This document shows, piece after piece, positions 25,673 through 32,095 of a DNA stretch of 64,000 bases (position 1 is its first letter; each line of letters opens with the position of its first letter). The stretch is from NCBI GenBank assembly GCA_017642965.1, contig JAEPOJ010000002.1, positions 123,122 to 187,121 on the forward strand. Reading direction: 5' to 3'. This DNA comes from Phycisphaerales bacterium. Lineage in GTDB: Bacteria > Planctomycetota > Phycisphaerae > Phycisphaerales > UBA1924. Both the position numbers and the translations under genes were made by a program. The notes beneath the pieces were generated by a model. It ran no database searches. It was not told the origin of the DNA and saw only the letters and a program-made list of their open reading frames with translations.

Positions 25673-26225
25673 TGGATGTTTAGGTGAAATTCGGATGTTC
25701 GCGGGCAACTTCGCGCCCCGTAACTGGGCGCTCTGCGATGGCCAGCTCCTGCCCATCGCGCAGTACTCGGCGCTCTTCTCGATCCTCGGGACGACCTACG
25801 GCGGCGACGGGCGCACGACCTTCGGGCTGCCCGATCTGCGTGGGCGCTTCCCCATGCACCCCGGGCACGGCCCCGGGCTCTCATCGCGCCAGCTCGGGCA
25901 GAAGGGCGGCGTCGAGGAAGTCACACTCACAACGCTACAGATGCCCTCGCACACGCACCCCGCATCGACCCAGGTCACCTCGGAAGCGTCCGACTCTGAG
26001 GGAACCTTGACCAACCCGGAAGACGCGATCCCCGCGAAGTCCGGGTCGGGCGATCCGGACTGGGCCAACGAGAACAATGCGAACGTTGAGCTCAGCGACC
26101 AGATGCACAGCGCCAGCACCACCATCGGGCACGCCGGCGGGAACCAGGCACACGACAATATGTCGCCGTTCAACTGCGTGAACTTCATCATCTGCCTCCA
26201 AGGCATCTTCCCCTCCCGCAACTGA
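25662..26225 (+). CDS. Phage tail collar-domain protein (MdpB-like), non-phage context
   Basis: 187 residues of the tail-collar family also called microcystin-dependent protein: GEIRMFAGNFAPRNWALCDG, LLPIAQYSALFSILGTTYGGDG, FGLPDLRGRFPMH, TLQMPSHTHPAS, and the end SPFNCVNFIICLQGIFPS. AAGGAG lies 6 nt before the ATG. In phages the domain joins tail fibres; chromosomal versions are small secreted or surface proteins of unknown role. No phage gene is near. It overlaps the Tat-exported gene and is followed 12 nt later by a dockerin-like secreted gene. Confidence 0.9.
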   Translation: MPGDGCLGEIRMFAGNFAPRNWALCDGQLLPIAQYSALFSILGTTYGGDGRTTFGLPDLRGRFPMHPGHGPGLSSRQLGQKGGVEEVTLTTLQMPSHTHPASTQVTSEASDSEGTLTNPEDAIPAKSGSGDPDWANENNANVELSDQMHSASTTIGHAGGNQAHDNMSPFNCVNFIICLQGIFPSRN

Positions 26226-26237
26226 ATCGAGCGAACC

Positions 26238-26906
26238 ATGAAGAACATCATCGCGATCGCGTGCGTCTCGCTCGCACTGCCCGCCCACGCGGACGTGGTG
26301 GTCAGCGAGCTGACCGCCCAGTCCCCCACATGGGACCGCCCCTCTAACAACAGCGTGATGAACGCGGGCCAGTGCGGGATGGCATCCTCGGACGACTCGG
26401 TCAACGACCAGGTCCCCTTTGCCAGGTTCTACGTCCGGGCGACCGCCGAGAACGTGCCTATGGATGTCAAGGTCATCTCGCTCGAAGACGAGCCGATCGA
26501 CTTCGATCCGTTCGTCGCGGTCTACTGCGAGGAGTTCGACCCGACGGCTCCGCAGGAGTCACTGCTCGATCTCGATGACGACGGCGCTGGCTACCCGAAC
26601 TCGCGTGTCCTCACCAGCGTGCCGCTGGAGGTTGGGCTCGATTACATCGTCGTCGTGAGCTCGTACTCGAACTGGGCACCATCACAGCTCGGGCGGTTTG
26701 AGGTCGTGCTGGGCGACAACCTCGTCTTCTTCAATCCCTGCGCTGCCGACCTCAACGGCGACGGTGTGCTCAACTTCTTCGATGTGTCCGCGTTTCTCAC
26801 CGCGTTTAACGCGGCGGACCCGACCGCGGATTTCAACGACGACGGCCTGTTTGACTTCTTCGACGTCTCGGCATTCCTTACGGCATTCAACGCGGGCTGC
26901 CCGTGA
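26238..26906 (+). CDS. Secreted protein with C-terminal dockerin-like pair
   Basis: 222 residues. MKNIIAIACVSLALPAHA is a signal peptide. The body (about 20-165) is a beta-rich domain of unknown family. The C-terminus has DLNGDGVLNFFDVSAFL and DFNDDGLFDFFDVSAFL, two Ca-loop repeats bounded by a Cys before the first and a final GCP. The same tail occurs at 131 and 46858. It follows the tail-collar gene by 12 nt and is likely its operon partner. Confidence 0.85.
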   Translation: MKNIIAIACVSLALPAHADVVVSELTAQSPTWDRPSNNSVMNAGQCGMASSDDSVNDQVPFARFYVRATAENVPMDVKVISLEDEPIDFDPFVAVYCEEFDPTAPQESLLDLDDDGAGYPNSRVLTSVPLEVGLDYIVVVSSYSNWAPSQLGRFEVVLGDNLVFFNPCAADLNGDGVLNFFDVSAFLTAFNAADPTADFNDDGLFDFFDVSAFLTAFNAGCP

Positions 26907-26912
26907 GCAGGA

Positions 26913-27920
26913 TCAGACGCCGGTCTGCGACGCTTCCGCGCTGACCACCAGGGCCAGGATGACATTCAGGGCGTTGAAGCAGATGTGCATCATGATCGGC
27001 ACGCCGACCCGGCGTGTGCGCTCGTAGGCGATGCCGCACGTCATCCCCACCGCGAAGATGGGCAGGAGCGCGTGCCACGCGACGCGGGTCTCGGGCGGTC
27101 CAAGGCGGTGAATGCTTGCGAAGATAATGCTGGTGATGATGATCGCAAGCCAGGGGCTCTTGAGCCACTTGAGGACCGCGCCCTGCACAAAGACGCGGAA
27201 GATCAGCTCCTCGATGAACGGGGCGCCGATCACGGCCCCGCCGATGATCGCCCAGACCCAAGGGTTGCTCGGCTCGTCCGTGAGCATCTGGAGGGTCGGA
27301 TGGGCGATCCCATCGGGTGGCAAACCCTGCGTTTGTTCATAAATGAACACGCCGAGCATGCTCATGAGCTCGATAAACGGGTAGGCGAGCATGAAACAGC
27401 CCAGCCCCACCGGGAAGTCAAGGATGCTCAGCCCGAGCCCGGCCTTGCACTCCTTGTCGCTCGTGGTGGACCGCTTGAGCACGAACAGCATGCCGATGCC
27501 GGCGAGAATCCCGAAAAGGTAGTAGCCGACGTTGTTGATTGCCCTGAGCTGAAGGTCCGTGTACTCCTGCTGCTGCACCCACTGGATCTTGGAGATCAGA
27601 GTCGGGGCGGACATCGCCGCGAGCAGCACCACCAGCGCCCCAAAGATCCAGACGCTGCTGGGCAGCAACGACACTTCCCGCAGCCCCGCCTTGGCGAAGC
27701 CGCCGGGTCGCAGCAGCCCGCCCGCGAAGAGCAGCATAATGACGAGCACCATCGAAACGCCGAGCGTGAGCAGCTTCCACTCGCGCATGGTCTCGAGCAC
27801 GTCGCTCACGCGCTTCTCCTGCACGCCGCCGGTATCCACGACCTGCGCGAGGGTGAGGCTATCGGCCCCTGCCAGCGCGGGCGATACAATCAAGCTCGCC
27901 AGAATCGCACCGAAAAGCAT
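26913..27920 (-). CDS. CPBP-family intramembrane metalloprotease
   Basis: 335 residues from the ATG starting MLFGAILASLIVSPALAGADS. A second in-frame ATG at 27977 would overlap the trpC start on the other strand, so the shorter form is preferred. Several membrane helices carry the CPBP motifs in order: EELIFRVFVQG (EExxxR type), FASIHRLGPP (FxxxH) and HICFNALN. The family includes CAAX-prenyl proteases and bacteriocin-processing or self-immunity proteins; the substrate here is unknown. The stop lies 6 nt from the convergent dockerin-like gene. Confidence 0.88.
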   Translation of the reverse strand: MLFGAILASLIVSPALAGADSLTLAQVVDTGGVQEKRVSDVLETMREWKLLTLGVSMVLVIMLLFAGGLLRPGGFAKAGLREVSLLPSSVWIFGALVVLLAAMSAPTLISKIQWVQQQEYTDLQLRAINNVGYYLFGILAGIGMLFVLKRSTTSDKECKAGLGLSILDFPVGLGCFMLAYPFIELMSMLGVFIYEQTQGLPPDGIAHPTLQMLTDEPSNPWVWAIIGGAVIGAPFIEELIFRVFVQGAVLKWLKSPWLAIIITSIIFASIHRLGPPETRVAWHALLPIFAVGMTCGIAYERTRRVGVPIMMHICFNALNVILALVVSAEASQTGV

Positions 27921-27975
27921 CGCGGGGCGGACCCACGATCGTCTCTGCGTACCGTACTGTCGATGAGTCACACCC

Positions 27976-28833
27976 ATGTCCGAAGCCGAGTCACAACCCG
28001 AGATGCCCGCGACGCTCCGCGAGATCGTCGAGCACAAGCGTACCGAGGTCGAGGCCGCGAAATCGCGCACCACGATGAGCGACCTGCGGGCACGCATCGA
28101 GGATGAGCCCGAACCACGGGGGTTTTTCGAGGCATTGACCGTGCCGACGAGCGGCACGCGTGTGATCGCCGAGGTCAAGCGGCGCAGCCCGAGCGCCGGG
28201 CTCATCCGCCCCGAATACGACTCAGATGGGTTCGATCCGTCGCTCATTGCGCAGCAGTACTCCAAGGCAGGCGCATCGGCGATTTCGTGCCTTACGGACG
28301 AAAAGTTCTTTGGGGGGGATCTGCGGTTTTTGCGCCAGATCAAGGAGAAAATCGACCTCCCGGTCCTGCGCAAGGACTTCATGATCGACCCGTACCAGGT
28401 CCTTGAGGCCCGCGCGCACGGCGCGGACGCCATCCTGCTGATCGCAGAATGCCTCACGGACACCCAGATCCGGGAGATGCTTGAGCTCTCAAGCACGCTC
28501 GGTCTCTCGGCGCTGCTCGAGGTCCACTCCCGCGACAACCTGATCCGGGCGGTCGCGATCCTCAGCGACCAGCTCAACCCGCGGACCCTGCTGGGCATCA
28601 ACAACCGCGATCTGACCCGCATGGTCACGGACCTGGCCCACACCACCGAGCTGCTCGACCTGGTCCCGGATCGGTCCATCCTGGTCTCCGAATCGGGTAT
28701 CCGGACCAGCGATGACCTTGAACATCTGCGCTCGCACGGCGTACACATCACCCTGATCGGCGAGCACCTGATGCGCCAACCCAACCCAGGGGACGCTCTC
28801 GCCCAGATGCTGACACCCACAAACACGCAATAA
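27976..28833 (+). CDS. trpC: Indole-3-glycerol phosphate synthase
   Basis: 285 residues, a TIM barrel that closes the indole ring in tryptophan synthesis. Conserved segments: LREIVEHKRTEV, VIAEVKRRSPSAGLI (catalytic Glu/Lys strand), ISCLTDEKFFGG, VLRKDFMIDPYQVLEAR, ILLIAECL, LLEVHS, LLGINNRDL and LVSESGI. No other trp gene is next to it apart from the TrpE/PabB homologue 2 kb away on the other strand. The gene is divergent from the CPBP protease gene. Confidence 0.97.
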   Translation: MSEAESQPEMPATLREIVEHKRTEVEAAKSRTTMSDLRARIEDEPEPRGFFEALTVPTSGTRVIAEVKRRSPSAGLIRPEYDSDGFDPSLIAQQYSKAGASAISCLTDEKFFGGDLRFLRQIKEKIDLPVLRKDFMIDPYQVLEARAHGADAILLIAECLTDTQIREMLELSSTLGLSALLEVHSRDNLIRAVAILSDQLNPRTLLGINNRDLTRMVTDLAHTTELLDLVPDRSILVSESGIRTSDDLEHLRSHGVHITLIGEHLMRQPNPGDALAQMLTPTNTQ

Positions 28834-28889
28834 TCCCCAGCATGACTCGTTTTTCGAGAGAATCGTGTTCGAACCAGACGGAGCCCAGA

Positions 28890-30200
28890 ATGATCCTGAC
28901 GATGACCCCGAAGCTCATCAGCCGCGTCCTGCTCGTGACGGTGGCGTTGATGTCAACGATGACGTTTGCCCAGAGCGCTGAGGAGATCCTCGAAGCCTCG
29001 AAAGCGGCGATCGCCGAGATAGACGGCTTTCAGGCCCAGTTCCGCATGAAGGGCGAGGGCGGCTCGATGTTCGCCGAGACCATGCCCTCGATGAGCGGTC
29101 AGGTCTTCTTCGGCACACACGACGAGTTCGGACGCGTCATCCACACGATCGGCGAATCCAAGGACAAGCAGAAGGATCCTTCCAAGCCGATGGATCAGCT
29201 CATCGCCGGGGATCGCTTCATCTGGGTTGATCGCCAGGCCAAGACCATCAATGAAGCCCCGCGGGGTTCCACGGTGCGGGGGCTCCCCAGTTCACTGAAC
29301 CTGGTGCTGATCAGCTCGATCATCAACGATGACCCGTACGCGCAGGATACCGATGGTGCCGTGTCCATCACGCTCGGTGCGCAGGAAGCGGTCGCGGGCG
29401 AGATGTGCGATCAGATCGTGATCAAGCGCCCGGAGGCCAAGGGCGGGCGGCGCGGGGCACAGGCCTATACAGACGCCATCTGGTGGATCAGCACGTCCGA
29501 CAAACTCCCCCGCAAGGTTCACCAGATCACCGATGCGGGCATGGTCAAGATCACGCTCTCCTTCGAGATGAGCAACCTCCGCATTATCGAAGCAAAGCAG
29601 GACCAGCTGGACGTGCGACGCCCGGATGACTTCCGCTTCGTTTCGACCATGCCCAAGCCCAGGGATGAAACCCAGGACGCACCCGGAACGCTGACCACAG
29701 AGCCGGTCGATCGACCAGCAAACGATCAGCCCGCGCAGGATGACGACCGCCCGAGCCCCCCGACAGTTCCAAACGCACCGTCGTTTTCCTTCAGCACGGT
29801 CTCCGGCGATAGCGTTGATAACTCGACCCAGCGTGGGCGGGTGACGCTGCTCTACTTCATGGGTTCGTGGTGCGTGCCGTGCGCCCAGACGACGCCGCTG
29901 ATCAGCGCCATGCGCGATGAGATCAGCGATGACGCGTTCGATCTCTACGCGTTATCCGTGCGGGAGGGGAACCCGCAGAACGCCGAGCGCACCTTTGTCA
30001 GTGCCCACCCGGAAGTCGAGCTGAGCGTCAACCCGGACGCCATCAGCGCCGAGTTCAAGATCCGTGTGTATCCAACGATTGTGGTGATCGACCGCGACGG
30101 CACCATCGCGTTCCAGCGTTCGATCGGGAAGAACTACGACGCCGAGCAGCTCGTGAGCGAAGCGCGAGACGCCGTGAACGACGCACTCAAGGCTTCATAA
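28890..30200 (+). CDS. Secreted LolA-like/thioredoxin-like fusion protein
   Basis: 436 residues. GGAG 6 nt before the ATG fixes the start; the signal peptide is in the first 28 residues. The first half (about 30-265) resembles LolA/LolB-type or DUF2092 domains (ILEASKAAIAEIDGFQAQFRM, DRFIWVDRQAKTINEAP, QAYTDAIWWISTSDKLPRKV). A Pro/Asp-rich linker (about 270-310) joins it to a TlpA-like thioredoxin fold with YFMGSWCVPCAQTTPL and the cis-Pro region VYPTIVVI. It may pair a hydrophobic-ligand carrier with periplasmic disulfide reduction. It lies 56 nt after trpC. Confidence 0.85.
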   Translation: MILTMTPKLISRVLLVTVALMSTMTFAQSAEEILEASKAAIAEIDGFQAQFRMKGEGGSMFAETMPSMSGQVFFGTHDEFGRVIHTIGESKDKQKDPSKPMDQLIAGDRFIWVDRQAKTINEAPRGSTVRGLPSSLNLVLISSIINDDPYAQDTDGAVSITLGAQEAVAGEMCDQIVIKRPEAKGGRRGAQAYTDAIWWISTSDKLPRKVHQITDAGMVKITLSFEMSNLRIIEAKQDQLDVRRPDDFRFVSTMPKPRDETQDAPGTLTTEPVDRPANDQPAQDDDRPSPPTVPNAPSFSFSTVSGDSVDNSTQRGRVTLLYFMGSWCVPCAQTTPLISAMRDEISDDAFDLYALSVREGNPQNAERTFVSAHPEVELSVNPDAISAEFKIRVYPTIVVIDRDGTIAFQRSIGKNYDAEQLVSEARDAVNDALKAS

Positions 30201-30203
30201 GCT

Positions 30204-30578
30204 TCACGCGGCCTGGGGCAGCTCGAGCCCTTCGAGCCCGAGCTGGAGCGCATCGAAGCGGACACCGATTCGCTGACGGCCGTCACGCTGGGGCTCTACA
30301 CGCACGATCTGTGCGCCGATCATCCGCGCAGCGCGGGTCACCGGGCAACGCAGGTTTTCGAACGCGATCGCGATCCGCTGGCCCTCGTGCGCCGGGCGTG
30401 GACCCACGATCTCGATCCCTGCGCCGCTCATTGACAGGTCCGTCGTGCGCCCGCTCGTGTAGAGCGCGTTGGCGGACTGGCGGAGCTTGATCGCGATGCA
30501 GCATTCCGTGCGGCTGAATGCCCTGCGCTCGTTGAGTGCGTCCGGCTTGAGTTCCGTCACCCGATCGTGTGTGCTCAT
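30204..30578 (-). CDS. PilZ-domain protein
   Basis: 124 residues from the ATG before STHDRV, which follows GAGAGG. A single PilZ domain: ERRAFSRTECCIAIKLR carries the RxxxR c-di-GMP loop, followed by TTDLSMSGAGIEI (D/NxSxxG) and a late RIGVRFDALQ strand. Both motifs are complete, so c-di-GMP binding is expected. The output partner is not in the neighbourhood. It converges on the LolA-like/thioredoxin gene, with a 3-nt gap. Confidence 0.9.
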   Translation of the reverse strand: MSTHDRVTELKPDALNERRAFSRTECCIAIKLRQSANALYTSGRTTDLSMSGAGIEIVGPRPAHEGQRIAIAFENLRCPVTRAARMIGAQIVRVEPQRDGRQRIGVRFDALQLGLEGLELPQAA

Positions 30579-30709
30579 GTCTGGGCCTCTCTGTCGGTGC
30601 ACAGCGGCGGGCGGGCAGAGCCATAAACCGCTGTATACCAGCAAGATCGGACGTTGAGGATACCGATTTCAGCCCGATTCTGCCCGGCATCGCAATTTCC
30701 GATCTCGCT

Positions 30710-31987
30710 TCAACCCACTTCGCTCAGGTCCACACCCAGGAGCCGCTCAAGCACGCGTGCTTTGACGAGCGTTTCTGCCCATTCTGACGCGGGATCGGAA
30801 TCCGCCACGATCCCGGCTCCGACCGGGTATTCGAAGCGCCCATCACGCACCATGCCCGGGCAGTCTGGATCGATACCCCCCCAGATGTGGGCCGTTCGGA
30901 TCGCGACCGAAGCCTCGATGTTCCCGTCTTCATCGATGTGCATCAGGGAGCCGCAGTATGACCGTCTCGGCGCCTGCTCGAGCTCATCGATGATCTGCAT
31001 CGCTCGGACCTTGGGCGCACCGGTGATCGAGCCGGGCGGGAAGATAGCCCGGATGAGCATCGGCACATCAACATCCTTGCGCAGGTGTCCCTCGATCACG
31101 GAGCTCGCCTGCAGGACGCCGGAGGCGTGGGGTTCGATCCGACGGGGCGTGTGGACCCGGACCGAGCCGAGCGTGCACACGCGTCCGATGTCGTTCCGCA
31201 TCAGATCCGTGATCATGTTGAGCTCGGCGCGGTCCTTGTCGCTGTGCTCAAGCTCTGACGCGTCGACGCCGAACGGACGCGTCCCTTTCATCGGTTCGGT
31301 CTTGATGCGTTCGCATTCGCGATCCACACGCACGAATAGTTCCGGGGAGATCGAGCAGATGGTGTGCGAAATCCCGTTTCTGCAAAATCGCATGGTCGCC
31401 CCGTATCTTGGCGAGGCCGCTTGTGTCAGCGCACTTGCGCAGGCGGCGGGGTCGCCATCGAAGCGGGAAGTCAGCTTGTGGGCGATGTTCGCCTGGTAGA
31501 TATCACCCGCCGCGATGTACTCGCCCACGCGGCTGACCGAGGCCAGATACCCGTCGTGCCCGGTCTCGGAATGGATCTCTCCGATGGTAAACGGCCGATC
31601 GAGCGGTGCGGCGTGTTCGATGGGCTCACCCAGGCGCATGAGCACGGCCAGCGGGAAGTCGAGCGGATCGGGCACCGAAGATCGCGCGTGCGGTTCGACC
31701 CAGCCACCGAGCTCGTAGCTCAGCAGGATCGCCCAGCAGCTCCCATCCCGCGCGTGCTCCTTCATGAGCTGCCCGACCTGTCCGAGTGGATCGGGGTCAT
31801 CGCGGAGCACAAACCAGCACCCCTCGACCGCGCGCTCACCGCGACCGCCCCCGAGCCCATCGGCACGGAATCCTGGCGGGGTCAGGGCGGGTTCACCCTG
31901 CGATGGCTCGGACTGGGCGCTCTGGATCGCCATGGCGCGATCGTATTCGCTGTCCCGCTGATACGCGACTGCTGGAAGCGATTCGAT
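30710..31987 (-). CDS. Chorismate-using synthase component I (PabB/TrpE family)
   Basis: 425 residues with the chorismate-binding fold: IAAGDIYQANIAHKLTSR, ICSISPELFVRVD, IKTEPMKGTRPFG, MITDLMRNDIGRVCTLGSV, IFPPGSITGAPKVRAM, SYCGSLMHIDEDGNIEASV and YPVGAGIVADSDP. ADSDP and the GAPKxxAM form favour aminodeoxychorismate synthase (folate) over anthranilate synthase, but this is not certain. The glutaminase partner is not adjacent. Start: a perfect AGGAGG lies 6 nt before an in-frame ATC, with no NTG codon near; the first ATG is 54 nt inside (31933). The region upstream of it overlaps the promoter shared with ppdK. Confidence 0.9.
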   Translation of the reverse strand: MESLPAVAYQRDSEYDRAMAIQSAQSEPSQGEPALTPPGFRADGLGGGRGERAVEGCWFVLRDDPDPLGQVGQLMKEHARDGSCWAILLSYELGGWVEPHARSSVPDPLDFPLAVLMRLGEPIEHAAPLDRPFTIGEIHSETGHDGYLASVSRVGEYIAAGDIYQANIAHKLTSRFDGDPAACASALTQAASPRYGATMRFCRNGISHTICSISPELFVRVDRECERIKTEPMKGTRPFGVDASELEHSDKDRAELNMITDLMRNDIGRVCTLGSVRVHTPRRIEPHASGVLQASSVIEGHLRKDVDVPMLIRAIFPPGSITGAPKVRAMQIIDELEQAPRRSYCGSLMHIDEDGNIEASVAIRTAHIWGGIDPDCPGMVRDGRFEYPVGAGIVADSDPASEWAETLVKARVLERLLGVDLSEVG

Positions 31988-32037
31988 GCGAATCCTCCTA
32001 AGAAAGTCTGACGAAAAACGCCCGTCCCCCGTTCCAC

Positions 32038-32043
32038 TACAAT
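32038..32043 (+). promoter_or_regulatory. Candidate -10 element of ppdK in the divergent promoter region
   Basis: TACAAT on the plus strand, about 50 nt before the ppdK ATG. On the minus strand the overlapping TGTAGT (32035-32040) is a fair -10 for the PabB/TrpE gene, placing its transcript start near 32028 and its AGGAGG inside a short leader. Both -35 boxes are weak. Confidence 0.35.
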
Positions 32044-32095
32044 GCGCCGTACGCATCGATTGATGGTGATAGCCCCCGCATTGATGAGAACACGA

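Noticed and set aside
25662..26225. Prophage remnant suggested by the tail-collar domain
   Set aside because: No capsid, terminase, integrase or other tail gene nearby; composition is the same as the surroundings and the family has chromosomal members.
28000..28826. Long N-terminal extension of the CPBP frame opposite trpC
   Set aside because: Antisense to conserved trpC; the signal-like start at 27920 is a better beginning.
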